Shown piece by piece: positions 26,649 through 36,873 of a stretch of DNA of 64,000 bases. The stretch is taken from positions 1-64,000 of the forward strand of contig DASSPH010000047.1 of NCBI GenBank assembly GCA_035699745.1, written 5' to 3'. Below the pieces are notes generated by a model that was not told the DNA's origin, did not search any database, and saw only the letters and a list, made by a program, of their open reading frames with translations. The position numbers were made by a program, and so were the translations under genes. Position 1 is the first letter of the stretch. Every line of letters starts with the position of its first letter. The DNA comes from Vicinamibacterales bacterium. GTDB taxonomy: Bacteria; Acidobacteriota; Vicinamibacteria; Vicinamibacterales; 2-12-FULL-66-21.

Positions 26649-29600
26649 TCAGCGCGGATCCAGCTTCCGCCCGGCGTCCAGCGCGTCCCAGTTCAGGATC
26701 GTGTTGAACACCAGGAAGTAGCTGCCGATCGTCTCGCCGCGCCAGATCGGGTTGTTGGCGAACAGCACCACGTGCCCCTTGCCGACCGGCACATCGACCA
26801 CCACCGGACGCTGCGCGATGTCGGCGCCGCCGTCCAGCAGCCCCGAGACCAGCAGCGCCGTCTGCGCCTCGAACCGCACCGCAACGCGCGGCCGGAACGG
26901 CGGGGGAATCACGTTCGCCGGATTGCGCCGCAGCGCCTCCTCCGTCGGCAGCGCATACTGCCAGGGCTGCACCTGCTGCAGCGGCGGCAGCGGCTTGAGG
27001 TTGCTCCCCTCGCTGGCCGGACGTCCCTGGACGATGTCCGGATCGTCGGGCGTGCCGCGTCCGGTGGGTCGCCCGCCGGGACCGCCGCCCCGTCCGCCGC
27101 CCGCCGCGCCGCCCCCGCCACCCCCCGCGCCGCGCCCGCCGCCGCCGGCCGTCGCGCTCACGCCGAACACGCTGCCGTCATCGCTGTACATCGCCAGGTT
27201 GTCCGGCACGCCGTACACGATCGGGCTCGCATCGTCCGCCACGCGGGTGCGGAGCAGCGATCCGACGACGCGCGTGTTCGCGGCCGCGTTCACCGAGGTC
27301 ACGCCGTACGTGAAGCTGTTGTTGATCGCGAAGTCGGCGCTGCTGTTGGACGCGAGGAACACGCCGCCGTCGGCGATGAACTGCCGCAGGTGCAGCAGCC
27401 CCTGCAGCCCCATGCCGACGCGCGTGTCGTCGGTCTGCGCGAACGCCGCGATGTTCGGCGTCTCGGCGGAGCGCTTGTAGGGAATCGGCGTCCGCCACAT
27501 CGGCATCCCCTCGACCGCCCCCTGATTGCCGCCGGGCCCGAACAGAATCACGTCGTACCTGGCGCGCAGGTTCGGCGTGTCGGCAATCGCCTTCGGATCG
27601 ATGTAGTCGTACGGCACGCCGTAGGTGTCGAGCGCCTGCCGCCACCACCCTTCGGTCTGCGTATTCGTCCAGGTGTGCAGAAGCGCGACCCGCGCCGCGC
27701 GCCCGGCGTGCGTCTTCACCGCCGGCGCCGCCGCCAGGCCGTGGGCGGTCAGACCAAGCTCCTTCGTCACCGTGTCGAGCGCCGCCCGCGCGATCCCTTT
27801 GATCAGAAACGTGCCGCGGTTGAACTTCGTGCCGGCGGACTCGAACGGCTCTTCCGCGATCTGGATGTCGGCATCCTTCAGCCGGTAGCGCAGGGTCACC
27901 AGCGCGTTGTCGGCGTTGTGATTGATCGCGAACACGCCCGGTGCGCCCGGCTCCGTGGACGCGGCGCCGGTCACGCCGCTCGGCGCCTTGACGTCCCCCT
28001 TCACCGGCTCCATCGGCACCGCCAGCACCTTCGCATCGACGACACGGACGGCCTGCACGGCGAAGCCTTCGGGGAAGGTCCACCCGGTGTCGTCGTAGGG
28101 GCGCGTCTGCGCGTCGTTCGGCGCCCAGTACTGGTAGTCGAGCAGCGCGTCCGCGATCCGCGAGTACGGCTGATCCATGCGGACGATGTAGCTGCCGGCC
28201 GGAAACTCGCGGGTGGCCGGCGCTGGAGGCGTGGCCGGCGCGGATTCGGCCGGCGCGCCGCCCCGTCCGCCCCCGGCGCCGCCGCGGCCGCCGCCCCCGC
28301 GTCCGCCGCCCGCGGCCGGCCGCGACGGGAGCGTCACGGTGAACGGCGCGGTCGCGCGGGAGATCTCGACCGCCTGCTTCTGCAGCACGCGCAGCAGTTC
28401 GGCCTGCGATCCGGGGCGCGGATCGTTCGCCGGGAACACGTACGCCGCGGGTCCTTCGACCTTGGCCTTGAGGATCGACCGCTTGCTCTTGTCGTAGAAG
28501 TTGCGCAGGAAGTAGATGCGGTTGCTGGCGAAGTGATTGAGCGAGATCAGCAGCCCCGTCATCTCGTAGTTGTTGTTGTTGCGCAGCGACCAGCGCACGC
28601 GGGAGATCGGCGGATTCTGCCGGAACCACGTCCGCGCCGTTTCCGCCGGCGACAGCGTGCGCTCTTCGGTGTCGCCGCTGCCGCTGTTGCCGAACGTCTC
28701 GTAGAGGCGGCTGATGCCGTTGTGCGTCGCGGCCATGAACATCAGGTAGCCGGGCGACCAGGTGTCGAACGTCCCCCACGCGTACACGCCCGGCATCCCC
28801 ATCCGCGTCATCTCGTTGACGTTGTTCCAGCCGATCAAATGCCACTCGTTGGTGAGAATCGGATCGAGCCAGGCGTTGTAGGGGCCGTTGCCGATGGTGT
28901 TGTCGTAGAGAAACGAGCCGGACTCGTGCAGATCGTGGAGCACCTGCGCCTTCCACTGCAGGTACGTGTTCAGCACGTTCTGCGACAGCTTCAGCGTGAG
29001 CGCCATCGCGTCGCGGTTGTTGTCGTGCGCCACGTACTTGCCCCAGTACAGATTGCTCATCGGGGTCTGATCGGGGTGCTTCTTGCGCCATTCGTAGGCG
29101 TCGACGATCTTGTCGCGGCCGTCGACTTCGACGATCGGCGTGATCAGCGTGATCAGGTGCTCGCGGATGTTGCGGATGTAGGCGCTCTCGTCGACCGCCA
29201 GCCGGTAGGCCAGTTCCATCAGCGCCGTCGGCGCGCCGGCCTCGGTCGAGTGGATCGTGCCGGTGATGTAGTACACCGGCGCCGCCCGCCGCGCGATCTC
29301 GTCCGCGACCTCGTCGTTCATCTGAATCGTGCGCGGGTCGGCGAGCCTGGCGAGGTCCGCCTGGTTGCGCTCCAGCCTCGCCATCAGCGCCTCGGACGCC
29401 ACCGCGACGGCGAGCATCTCGCGGCCCTCCTCGGTGGTGCCGATGGTGTAGACCTTGACGCGGGGCGTCGACTTGGCGAGCAGCCGCATGTACTCGTAGA
29501 CCTCCTTCGAGTACGGCAGCTTGCCTTCCGCGCCGGCGATGTCGCCGAGCACCGCCTTCGGCGTCGGCACCGTCTTCGACGCCGGCAGGTAGTCGACCAG

Positions 29601-29831
29601 CGGCGAGAGGAAGAACGTCTCGGTGGTGTACTCCTTGATCTTCCTGGTGTATGCCTCGTCGATCGGCTGCCCCGCATCGCGTCCCGGCTTTGCCGTCGCG
29701 AGATCCGCGCTGGTCGTCGCCCGCGGGGATTTCCCGTTGGCCGAGCCGTTCCGTGCCGGCGACTGCGCGGCGAGCGGCACGGCGAGACCGATGACGGCGA
29801 GGGACGTCAGGACACGGTGCACGCGGTTCAT
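26649..29831 (-). CDS. Secreted M14-family zinc carboxypeptidase with glutamine-amidotransferase-like C-terminus
   Basis: 1060 residues with a signal peptide ending PLAAQS. The M14 domain (about 60-450) shows zinc ligands H194 and E197 in HSTE, NNRD (271-274) matching the substrate-binding Asn-Arg, and His302 in DLHES. A Gly/Arg-rich linker (about 505-525) leads to a domain resembling class I amidotransferase-like folds ([24 protein letters not shown]), interrupted by a second Gly/Arg-rich stretch. It probably trims peptides outside the inner membrane. Its ATG overlaps the stop of the upstream DUF3500 gene by four bases (29828-29831), so the two are co-translated. Confidence 0.88.
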   Translation of the reverse strand: MNRVHRVLTSLAVIGLAVPLAAQSPARNGSANGKSPRATTSADLATAKPGRDAGQPIDEAYTRKIKEYTTETFFLSPLVDYLPASKTVPTPKAVLGDIAGAEGKLPYSKEVYEYMRLLAKSTPRVKVYTIGTTEEGREMLAVAVASEALMARLERNQADLARLADPRTIQMNDEVADEIARRAAPVYYITGTIHSTEAGAPTALMELAYRLAVDESAYIRNIREHLITLITPIVEVDGRDKIVDAYEWRKKHPDQTPMSNLYWGKYVAHDNNRDAMALTLKLSQNVLNTYLQWKAQVLHDLHESGSFLYDNTIGNGPYNAWLDPILTNEWHLIGWNNVNEMTRMGMPGVYAWGTFDTWSPGYLMFMAATHNGISRLYETFGNSGSGDTEERTLSPAETARTWFRQNPPISRVRWSLRNNNNYEMTGLLISLNHFASNRIYFLRNFYDKSKRSILKAKVEGPAAYVFPANDPRPGSQAELLRVLQKQAVEISRATAPFTVTLPSRPAAGGGRGGGGRGGAGGGRGGAPAESAPATPPAPATREFPAGSYIVRMDQPYSRIADALLDYQYWAPNDAQTRPYDDTGWTFPEGFAVQAVRVVDAKVLAVPMEPVKGDVKAPSGVTGAASTEPGAPGVFAINHNADNALVTLRYRLKDADIQIAEEPFESAGTKFNRGTFLIKGIARAALDTVTKELGLTAHGLAAAPAVKTHAGRAARVALLHTWTNTQTEGWWRQALDTYGVPYDYIDPKAIADTPNLRARYDVILFGPGGNQGAVEGMPMWRTPIPYKRSAETPNIAAFAQTDDTRVGMGLQGLLHLRQFIADGGVFLASNSSADFAINNSFTYGVTSVNAAANTRVVGSLLRTRVADDASPIVYGVPDNLAMYSDDGSVFGVSATAGGGGRGAGGGGGGAAGGGRGGGPGGRPTGRGTPDDPDIVQGRPASEGSNLKPLPPLQQVQPWQYALPTEEALRRNPANVIPPPFRPRVAVRFEAQTALLVSGLLDGGADIAQRPVVVDVPVGKGHVVLFANNPIWRGETIGSYFLVFNTILNWDALDAGRKLDPR

Positions 29832-31039
29832 TTGGAATCGATCCCGTACGCGGCGGAATGCTTGTGGCGGGCGTAGTGCTGCCGCAGCAGGTCCTTGCCG
29901 TAGTCGTTGCCGTTCGGCGTGCGGACCACCACGTGAATGTGCTCAGGGTTCGGCGCGGACGGATCCTTCGCCAGGTGGCGCAGGTTGGCCGGCGTCTGGT
30001 GATCGAACTCGATCAACACCACCGGGCTCTGAATCCGGTAGTAGAACACGCTGCCAGGTTCGGTCTTGCCCACCCAGGCGAACGAGGTCTGCGCGATGTG
30101 CCGTTCGATCTCGCTCATCTTCACTCTGGCGTGGCCGTCGTCCATGTTGCCGATGAACAGCGCGACCAGATCGAGCAGCTGCCTGCGCTGGCGGTCGGAG
30201 AGATCCGGCGCGAAGATGCCCGCCTGCGGCACCACGGCATTGTCCTTCCACGCTTCGGTGAGATTGTTGTTGCGCGTCTTGTCGGGCGAGAGCACCGCCT
30301 TGGCGCGCTGTGCCTCGTCGAGCGTCCGCGCGAACGCCAGGCCCTGGTTCTGCTCGTCCTGCAGCACCGCAGTGCCCTTGAACTTGCCCGACGTCGCGAT
30401 CACCGGCTCCGACCCGGCGAAGAACGGCGTCATCACCACCTGGTCGCCGAGCACGAAGTAGTTGACGATCGCGTGGTGGCCGTCGAACTGCCAGCCCCAG
30501 GGCTCGGTGGCCGAGGGCGTGCCCATGACGGTGAGGTGATACTTCCACTCGCCGTACTGCTCGAAATCGTTGTTGTTCAGCTCGCCGAGCGTCTCGTTGA
30601 GCCGCATGATGTCGCGGGTCTGCTTCAACCCGCGCGCGCTGAGCCCGGCGCGGAGCACGGCAATCCCGGCCTCGCGCTGTGCCGGCGACAGCTCCTGGAA
30701 GCCGACCCCCTGCCGCACGTAGAAGTGCTGATTCATCCACTTGCGCCACTCGTCGTCGTCCACGGGGAACGACGTGCGCGCGCGCTGCTCGGCGGAGAGC
30801 GAGGCGAGAAATGCCGCGGCCGCCCTGGTCACGCCCGCGGTGGACACGCCGGTCGACTTGATCGCATACAGGTTCGGCACGATGGTGCCGGCGGTCGTCA
30901 CCCCCCTGAAGGGCTCGGCCAGACCCGCCTTTTCGGCGGCGAGGGATCGCTGCTGCACCGAGTTCTGCGCCCAGGCACCCGCGGTGGCGATGGCGACACC
31001 GGCGAGCCCCGCGGCGGTGAGGCGAGTGAGGTTCGTCAT
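29828..31039 (-). CDS. DUF3500 family secreted protein (copy 2)
   Basis: 403 residues with a signal peptide (ending AGAWAQ). The DUF3500 domain is clear: [68 protein letters not shown], and at the C-terminus [13 protein letters not shown] and [16 protein letters not shown]. Function is unknown. It is longer than copy 1 (344 residues) and is coupled to an M14 carboxypeptidase rather than a methyltransferase. TATCAT lies seven bases before its ATG, so the mRNA may be leaderless. Confidence 0.85.
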   Translation of the reverse strand: MTNLTRLTAAGLAGVAIATAGAWAQNSVQQRSLAAEKAGLAEPFRGVTTAGTIVPNLYAIKSTGVSTAGVTRAAAAFLASLSAEQRARTSFPVDDDEWRKWMNQHFYVRQGVGFQELSPAQREAGIAVLRAGLSARGLKQTRDIMRLNETLGELNNNDFEQYGEWKYHLTVMGTPSATEPWGWQFDGHHAIVNYFVLGDQVVMTPFFAGSEPVIATSGKFKGTAVLQDEQNQGLAFARTLDEAQRAKAVLSPDKTRNNNLTEAWKDNAVVPQAGIFAPDLSDRQRRQLLDLVALFIGNMDDGHARVKMSEIERHIAQTSFAWVGKTEPGSVFYYRIQSPVVLIEFDHQTPANLRHLAKDPSAPNPEHIHVVVRTPNGNDYGKDLLRQHYARHKHSAAYGIDSK

Positions 31040-31046
31040 GGCACGG

Positions 31047-31052
31047 ATGATA
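31047..31052 (-). promoter_or_regulatory. Candidate -10 box for the DUF3500/M14 operon
   Basis: TATCAT on the minus strand ends 7 nt before the ATG at 31039. Confidence 0.45.
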
Positions 31053-31152
31053 CACTGCGCAGCCGGGCGTGAAGGCTCACACGCGAGCGCGGCTGGCGAG
31101 CGCGTGCAGGGGAGTCCGACGGCGAGCCCCTCGGACAAGACCAGGAGGACCG

Positions 31153-32088
31153 ATGGAATACACCCGCCGCGAGCTGGGAAAACTGATGCTGGCCGTGCCG
31201 GCGGCAGGACTGCTGCCGCGGCACGTGTTTGCGCTGCAGGCGAAGCCGAACTCGAAGTGGGCCGGCGTGCAGGTCGGGCTGAACGTGCCGTACAACTTCG
31301 GCAGCCGGACGATGAGCGCCGACGAGACGTTGCAGAAGACGGTGCAGCTCGGCGTGAGCGCCGTGGAGATGCGCTCGCAGCCGATCGAGCTGGCGATGGG
31401 GGCACCCGAGGCCGCGATTGCCGGAGGGCGCGGAGAAGCGGCGAAGGCGGCGGCCGCGCAGCTGCGCGAGTGGCGGCTGAAGGCCGACCCCAGGAAGGCG
31501 GCCGACGTCCGGAAGAAGTACGAGGACGCCGGCGTCAGGATCGAGATCGTGAAGTTCGACGGCATCTACGACTTCACCGACCCGGAAATGGATTACGCCT
31601 TCGCATTCGCCAAAGCGGCGGGGGCCCGCGCCATCTCGTGCGAACTGGAGCTGCCGGGGGCGAAGCGGCTCGGGCAATTCGCGGACAAACACAAGTTCCC
31701 CGTCGGCTTGCACGGTCACACCAAGACCACCGCGGCGATGTACGACGAGGTCTTCTCGGCCGCCAGGTACAACTGGGCGAATGTCGACATCGGCCACTGG
31801 GTCGCCGGCGGCCTGGGCAATCCCGTCGACATCATCCGCAAGCACCACGATCGGATCACCCACATCCACGTGAAGGACCGCAAGAAGCCGACCGACGGGA
31901 AGGACGGTGCCAACGTGCCGTTCGGCGAAGGCGACACGCCGATCAAGGAAGTGCTGCAGCTCATTCGCGACAACAAGTACCCGATCCAGGCGACGATCGA
32001 ATTCGAGTACCCGGTCCCGGCGGGCTCGGACCGGATGGCGGAGATGGCAAAGGCACTTCAGTACTGTAAGGATGCGTTGCTGAAATAG
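31153..32088 (+). CDS. Exported sugar phosphate isomerase/epimerase-like protein
   Basis: 311 residues of the AP-endonuclease-2-type TIM barrel. The N-terminus [19 protein letters not shown] looks like a Tat or Sec signal. Metal-ligand positions of the family are suggested by [38 protein letters not shown] and TIEFEYP. It may isomerise or epimerise a keto-sugar in the periplasm; the substrate is unknown. An AGGAGG sequence at 31143-31148 fixes the ATG at 31153, one of the clearest Shine-Dalgarno sites in the window. Confidence 0.82.
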   Translation: MEYTRRELGKLMLAVPAAGLLPRHVFALQAKPNSKWAGVQVGLNVPYNFGSRTMSADETLQKTVQLGVSAVEMRSQPIELAMGAPEAAIAGGRGEAAKAAAAQLREWRLKADPRKAADVRKKYEDAGVRIEIVKFDGIYDFTDPEMDYAFAFAKAAGARAISCELELPGAKRLGQFADKHKFPVGLHGHTKTTAAMYDEVFSAARYNWANVDIGHWVAGGLGNPVDIIRKHHDRITHIHVKDRKKPTDGKDGANVPFGEGDTPIKEVLQLIRDNKYPIQATIEFEYPVPAGSDRMAEMAKALQYCKDALLK

Positions 32089-32092
32089 CGTA

Positions 32093-32177
32093 GTGCGCGG
32101 TGCGCGGTGCGCGGTGCGCGGTGCGGCAGTGCGCAGTGCGTCAGTGCGTCAGTGCGTCAGTGCGGCAGTGCGCGTCA
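32093..32177. repeat. Tandem 7-8 bp array between two genes
   Basis: Four GTGCGCG units are followed by GTGCGGCA, GTGCGCA, three GTGCGTCA, GTGCGGCA and a final longer unit. It fills the space between the epimerase-like gene and the hydrolase gene. Confidence 0.85.
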
Positions 32178-32190
32178 GCGAAGTGAGGGA

Positions 32191-32979
32191 GTGACTACAG
32201 TTCTCGATCCGCAACGCCGCCGACTCTGGCCGATCGTCCGGCGCGTGTGGATCACGGCGGGGCTGGCGGTTACGGCGATCTTCGTCCTCTGGTCGGTGCT
32301 GGCGTATCGCGCGACCGGGGATGCGCGGGCGGCGCTGCAGACGGACGGCAGGGTCGCCGTCACGCTCGCCGACGGCTATTGGGCCTTCGATCCCGGGACG
32401 CCGTCCTCCACCGGACTGCTCTTCTTCGCCGGAGCGCTGGTCGATCCCGCCGCCTACGCGCCGCTCGCGCGCACGATTGCGGACGACGGCTTCACCGTCA
32501 TGCTCGTGGCGCTGCCGCGGCGCGGAGTACTCGGGGGGGCCGACGGGCCCGAAGTGTTCGCGAGAGCGCGTGCGGCCGCGGCCGCGCGGCCGCGCGTCAC
32601 CCGGTGGGTCGCGGCCGGGCACTCGCGCGGCGGCGTGGTCGTGGCGGAGCTGGTCCGCGATGGCTTTCCCGGCCTCGCCGGCGCCGTGCTGATCGGCACC
32701 TCCCATCCGCGCGACTTCTCGATCGCCGCGGCATCGATCCCGATCACGCGCATCTACGGCACCCGCGATACCATCGCCGACGTCGAGAAGCTCGCCAGGA
32801 CGCGGGCGAATCTCCCCGCATCCACCCGCATCGTCGCCATCGAGGGCGGCAATCATTCGCAGTTCGGCTACTACGGCTTCCAGCCGGGCGACTGGCCCGC
32901 GACGATCCCGCGCGAGGCGCAGCAGGCGATCACGGAGCGCGCGCTGCTGGAGGCGCTGCGCGCCGCGGCGACTCGCTAG
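32191..32979 (+). CDS. Membrane-anchored alpha/beta hydrolase
   Basis: 262 residues with an N-terminal transmembrane anchor (VWITAGLAVTAIFVLWSVLAY). The hydrolase fold shows the nucleophile elbow GHSRGG, an acid in YGTRDT and the histidine in EGGNHSQFGYYGFQPGD. The substrate is unknown. The GTG at 32191 is chosen because everything before it is repeat array; GAGGGA precedes it. Confidence 0.8.
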   Translation: MTTVLDPQRRRLWPIVRRVWITAGLAVTAIFVLWSVLAYRATGDARAALQTDGRVAVTLADGYWAFDPGTPSSTGLLFFAGALVDPAAYAPLARTIADDGFTVMLVALPRRGVLGGADGPEVFARARAAAAARPRVTRWVAAGHSRGGVVVAELVRDGFPGLAGAVLIGTSHPRDFSIAAASIPITRIYGTRDTIADVEKLARTRANLPASTRIVAIEGGNHSQFGYYGFQPGDWPATIPREAQQAITERALLEALRAAATR

Positions 32980-33033
32980 GCCTCAGCGTTTGCTGCCGCT
33001 GACGCCGCGGACGTGCGCGCCGGATTCCACCGA

Positions 33034-33603
33034 TCAGCGCAGCCGCTCACCGCGCAGGCACGCGTCGAGCAGCCGCTGGAATCTCGCCAGGCGGGTGTCG
33101 TCCCTCTTTGCGCTGATCACGTACCAGCCCACGAGCTTGCGGTAATACGGCGGCTGCGCCTGAAAGAACGCCCAGGCGCGCGGATGCTTCTGCATCATGC
33201 CCGCGTACGGCTCTTCCAGCGTGTCGCGGCGCTGTTCGTAGGCGTAGATGCCCGACTTGTTCGCCTTCCGTTCCGCAAACGCGGCGAGCCCCGCCGCCTG
33301 CATCCGCTTTTCGCGCGTGAGCACCTCGACGCGCGCGATGTTGATCGCGCTCCAGACGCTGCCCTTGCGCCGCGGCGTGAACCGGTTCGTATAGCTGTCC
33401 TCGTCCACCCGATGGCGGACGCCGTCGATCCACCCGACGCACAGCGCTTCGTCGACGGCCTCCGGCCAGGTGATGCTCGTCCGGCCGGAGCCCTTGCGAT
33501 AGAAGCCGACCCACAGTTCGTCCGCCGATCTGTGATTGGCCCGGAACCACTTGCGCAGTTCTGCCGCGGTCTTGAAGAACCGAACGTCAGCGGGTTTTGG
33601 CAC
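33034..33603 (-). CDS. YdeI/OmpD-associated family protein
   Basis: 189 residues matching the YdeI family. It has LRKWFRANHRSADELWVGFYRKGSGR, the signature ITWPEAVDEALCVGWIDGVRHRVDEDSYTNRFTPRRKGSVWSAINI in shorter segments, and PPYYRKLVGWYVISAKRDDTRLARFQRLLDAC at the end. Members are linked to protection against cationic peptides or bacteriocins, but the mechanism is unclear. It starts at a GTG (33603) with TATGAT eight bases upstream. Confidence 0.85.
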   Translation of the reverse strand: MPKPADVRFFKTAAELRKWFRANHRSADELWVGFYRKGSGRTSITWPEAVDEALCVGWIDGVRHRVDEDSYTNRFTPRRKGSVWSAINIARVEVLTREKRMQAAGLAAFAERKANKSGIYAYEQRRDTLEEPYAGMMQKHPRAWAFFQAQPPYYRKLVGWYVISAKRDDTRLARFQRLLDACLRGERLR

Positions 33604-33611
33604 CGCGTCCG

Positions 33612-33617
33612 ATCATA
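33612..33617 (-). promoter_or_regulatory. Candidate -10 box for leaderless YdeI gene
   Basis: TATGAT on the minus strand ends 8 nt before the GTG at 33603. Confidence 0.4.
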
Positions 33618-33668
33618 GCCGCCCGCTCACCCACCCGCGCTGCGCACGGCGCACCCAGCGCCACCCCC

Positions 33669-34022
33669 TCAGCGCTGATGCTCCTGGATTGGCCGCACCT
33701 CGATGCTGCCCAGCCTGGCGGACGGAATCCGTGCCGCGATCTGGATCGCCTCGTTCAGGTCGGCGGCTTCGAGCAGGTAGTAGCCGCCCAACTGCTCCTT
33801 GGTCTCCGCGAACGGCCCGTCGGTCGTCATCACCTTCCCGTTCCGCACCCGGACGGTGGTCGCATTCTGCGTCGGCTGCAGGTCGTTTCCGGCGAGCATG
33901 TGACCGCTCTTCACGATGGCGTCGGTGAACGCGAAATACTCCCTCATCAGCGCGTCCATCTCCCCTTTCGTCATCGCATGGAGCTTCTTCTCTTCGTCGT
34001 AGATCAGGCACAGATACTTCAT
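33669..34022 (-). CDS. YciI family (DGPF-domain) protein
   Basis: 117 residues with the MKYLCLIYDEE start and the DGPFAETKEQLGGYYLLEAADLNEA signature (in shorter parts) of the YCII/DGPF family. Related proteins have a ferredoxin-like fold and often sit next to ECF sigma factors. No sigma factor gene is beside it here, so its role is open. A GGAGGG sequence precedes the ATG. Confidence 0.88.
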   Translation of the reverse strand: MKYLCLIYDEEKKLHAMTKGEMDALMREYFAFTDAIVKSGHMLAGNDLQPTQNATTVRVRNGKVMTTDGPFAETKEQLGGYYLLEAADLNEAIQIAARIPSARLGSIEVRPIQEHQR

Positions 34023-34116
34023 GGCTGCTTGGCCCTCCAGCCATTGGTCGAATGGAGACCCGCAAAATCGACAGCGAGCGCGGACAACGGTTTAGCTTGC
34101 CGCATACGCGCCGGGC

Positions 34117-34142
34117 AGGGGTCAGACCCGGGTCTGACCCCT
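34117..34142. repeat. Perfect 26-bp palindrome before a leaderless gene
   Basis: AGGGGTCAGACCC is followed directly by its exact reverse complement. It abuts the TATAAT box and lies 13 bp before the chosen start codon. It could be a double copy of the GGGTCAGACCC repeat or an operator. Confidence 0.85.
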
Positions 34143-34147
34143 ATAAT
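34142..34147 (+). promoter_or_regulatory. TATAAT -10 box for the sortilin-like gene
   Basis: A consensus TATAAT ends 7 nt before the ATG at 34155 and overlaps the last base of the 26-bp palindrome, so a bound repressor or a hairpin could affect initiation. Confidence 0.5.
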
Positions 34148-34154
34148 GCGCCGC

Positions 34155-36839
34155 ATGAGAGTCCGCGCGTTCGCCGCCTTTCTGATCGCCGCCGGCCTGA
34201 CGTGGCTGCCGCTCGGCGCCCGGCAGCCCACCGCTCTCGAGAACGTCGTCAATGCGCTGACCTTCCGCAACCTCGGCCCGTTCCGGACCGCGGCATGGGT
34301 GACGGAAGTCGCCGTGCCGGAAACGCCCGCACGCGACCATCTCTACACGATGTTCGCGGCCACGCGCAGCGGCGGACTCTGGAAGACGACGAATGCCGGG
34401 ATCACCTGGACGCCGGTCTCGGACAGCGTCGCGGCCGCCGCGGTGGGCGCGGTGGCGATCGCGCCGTCGAACTCGAAGATCGTGTGGATGGGGACCGGCG
34501 ACCAGGCGAACGCGCGATCGTCGTATTCCGGCAAGGGCGTGTTCAAGTCCGAGGATGCGGGGGGGACCTGGCAATTCGCCGGGCTCCCCGACTCGCACCA
34601 CATCGCCCGGATCGTCATTCATCCGGCGAAGCCGGACATCGTCTATGTCGCCGCAATGGGCCACCTGTTCTCGAGGAACGAGGAGCGCGGCGTCTTCCGC
34701 ACCACCGACGGCGGCAAGTCGTGGAAGAGGGTGCTCTATGTGAACGACGGCGTCGGCGCGATCGATCTCGTGATCAACCGCAAGTCGCCGGGCACGCTGT
34801 ATGCCGCGATGTACGAGAAGGACCGGCGTCCGTGGCAGATCGTCGAGAGCGGGCCCGAGAGCGCGATCTACCGGACCGACGACGGCGGGGACAGGTGGAC
34901 CAGGCTGGCCGGCGGACTGCCCGCCGGCAGGATCGGCCGCATCGGGCTGGATCTCTATCAACGCCACCCGTCGATTCTCTACGCGCTGCTCGAGAACCAG
35001 AATCCCAGGGCCGGAGCGGCGGCGCGGGACGTCAGCGCCATCAGTCCGCTCGCCTCGGGGATCATCGGCAACGAGTTGTATCGCACCGACGATGGCGGGA
35101 AATCGTGGCGGAAGGTGACCGACGAGAACGTCGCCGGCGGCAAGGCGCCGTACTCGTTCAACCAGATTCGGATCAACCCCCACGACGATCGGACGGTCAT
35201 CGTGACCAGCGACTCGATGTACATCTCGCGCGACGGCGGAAAGACCTGGAACACCGATTTCTTCAGGGGCGTGTTCGGCGACTTCCGGTCGATGTGGTGG
35301 GATCCCGAGGACGAGGATCGCATCATCCTCGGCAGCGACGGGGGCGTGAACGTGTCGCTCGACGGCGGCAGGACCGGCGACTACTTCCCCAACATGGGAA
35401 TCGGCGAAGTCTACGCCATCGGCGTCGACATGGACGATCCCTACAACGTCTACGGCGGCCTGCAGGATCACGACTCGTGGAAAGGGCCGAGCAACAGTCC
35501 GACGGGGCGGATCACGCTCGAGCACTGGGTGACCGTCGGCCCGGGCGATGGAATGTACAACGCCGTCGATCCCACCGACAGCCGCTGGGTCTACAACACG
35601 CGCGAGCTGAATCAGATGGGGCGGATGGACCAGAAGACCGGCGTGCGCACCAGCATCGCGCCGGCCCGCGCGGCCGGCCAGCCCCGGCTGCGCTTCAACT
35701 GGATTGCCCCGATCGCGCTGTCGCCCCACAACCCGAAGATCGTCTACGCCGGCGCGCAGGTGCTGTTCCGCTCGCTCAGCCAGGGGAACGCGTGGGAGGA
35801 GATCAGTCCGGATCTCACCACCAACGACCCGGACAAGATCGGCCGGAACGTGCCCTATTGCACGATCACCACGATCGCCGAGTCGCCGCTCAAGGCCGGC
35901 GTCATCTGGGTGGGCACCGACGACGGCAAGGTGCAGCTGACACAGAATCACGGCGGCACGTGGACGGACGTGACGCCGGCGCTCACCGCCGCAGGCGCTC
36001 CGCCGGACCGCTGGGTGAGCCGCGTGTTCGCGTCGCCGCACGATCCGTCCACCGCGCTGGTCGCGAAGAACGGGTTCCGCAACGACGACTTCCGTCCGTT
36101 TCTCTACAGGACGACGGACGCCGGCAAGACGTGGACGGCGATCGCGGGCAATCTTCCGAACGCTCCCATCAACGTCGTCGTCCAGGACCGGCGCAGCAAG
36201 GACCTGCTGATCGTCGCCAACGACATCGGCGTCTTCGTGTCGGTCGACGGGGGCGGCGCGTGGACGCGACTGAAGGCGAACCTGCCGACCGTCGCGGTGC
36301 ACGATCTCACGATCCACCCGCGCGAAAACGACCTGGTGCTCGGCACCTACGGCCGCGCGATCTGGGCCGGCGACATCACGCCGCTGCAGGAATTGTCCGC
36401 CGCCACGCTCGACGCGCCGGCGCACCTGTTCGACGTGGAGCCGCGGGCCCGCTACGGCTTCGGGCTGCAGGGCATGAACTATCACCTGTTCGGCGATCGC
36501 TACCTCGAGATCCCGAACGAGCCGGAAGCGCTGACGATCAACTATCACCTGAAGGCAGACGCGCCGGCCCCGGCGAAGATCGCGATCAAGGATCCGGCCG
36601 GCAAGGTGATCCGCGAAATCGAAGGACCGGCCAGGCGCGGGTTGAACCGTGCGCTCGTGCCGCTCGCCGGCAGCGGCGGGCGCGGCGTCGCCGCGGGCGG
36701 GAGCGGCGCGGCCGGCGGACGGGGGCGTGGCGGCCCGCCGGCGCCGCCGCTGGCGGTTGGCGACTACACGGTCAGCGTTGACGTCGCCGGACAGACGTTG
36801 ACGAAGCCGGCGCGGGTTCGCGCGCGGATCGGAAGCTGA
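34155..36839 (+). CDS. Secreted sortilin/VPS10-like BNR propeller protein
   Basis: 894 residues with a signal peptide (MRVRAFAAFLIAAGLTWLPLGA). Many Asp-box motifs, such as SEDAGGTW, TTDGGKSW, TDDGGDRW, SRDGGKTW and TTDAGKTW, build one or two large propellers typical of the VPS10/sortilin-like family common in Acidobacteriota and Bacteroidota. A C-terminal Ig-like part has a Gly/Arg-rich insertion (SGGRGVAAGGSGAAGGRGRGG). It is probably a periplasmic or surface binding protein; hydrolase activity is unproven. ATG at 34155 is preferred to one at 34146, which lies inside the TATAAT region. Confidence 0.85.
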   Translation: MRVRAFAAFLIAAGLTWLPLGARQPTALENVVNALTFRNLGPFRTAAWVTEVAVPETPARDHLYTMFAATRSGGLWKTTNAGITWTPVSDSVAAAAVGAVAIAPSNSKIVWMGTGDQANARSSYSGKGVFKSEDAGGTWQFAGLPDSHHIARIVIHPAKPDIVYVAAMGHLFSRNEERGVFRTTDGGKSWKRVLYVNDGVGAIDLVINRKSPGTLYAAMYEKDRRPWQIVESGPESAIYRTDDGGDRWTRLAGGLPAGRIGRIGLDLYQRHPSILYALLENQNPRAGAAARDVSAISPLASGIIGNELYRTDDGGKSWRKVTDENVAGGKAPYSFNQIRINPHDDRTVIVTSDSMYISRDGGKTWNTDFFRGVFGDFRSMWWDPEDEDRIILGSDGGVNVSLDGGRTGDYFPNMGIGEVYAIGVDMDDPYNVYGGLQDHDSWKGPSNSPTGRITLEHWVTVGPGDGMYNAVDPTDSRWVYNTRELNQMGRMDQKTGVRTSIAPARAAGQPRLRFNWIAPIALSPHNPKIVYAGAQVLFRSLSQGNAWEEISPDLTTNDPDKIGRNVPYCTITTIAESPLKAGVIWVGTDDGKVQLTQNHGGTWTDVTPALTAAGAPPDRWVSRVFASPHDPSTALVAKNGFRNDDFRPFLYRTTDAGKTWTAIAGNLPNAPINVVVQDRRSKDLLIVANDIGVFVSVDGGGAWTRLKANLPTVAVHDLTIHPRENDLVLGTYGRAIWAGDITPLQELSAATLDAPAHLFDVEPRARYGFGLQGMNYHLFGDRYLEIPNEPEALTINYHLKADAPAPAKIAIKDPAGKVIREIEGPARRGLNRALVPLAGSGGRGVAAGGSGAAGGRGRGGPPAPPLAVGDYTVSVDVAGQTLTKPARVRARIGS

Positions 36840-36873
36840 CGGCAGCCGGCGCGGCGAGCGGAGCGCTCGCGGT

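Noticed and set aside
26361-29876. 1171-codon open frame opposite the M14 carboxypeptidase
   Set aside because: Arg/His-rich, no motifs, fully antisense to a gene with catalytic residues.
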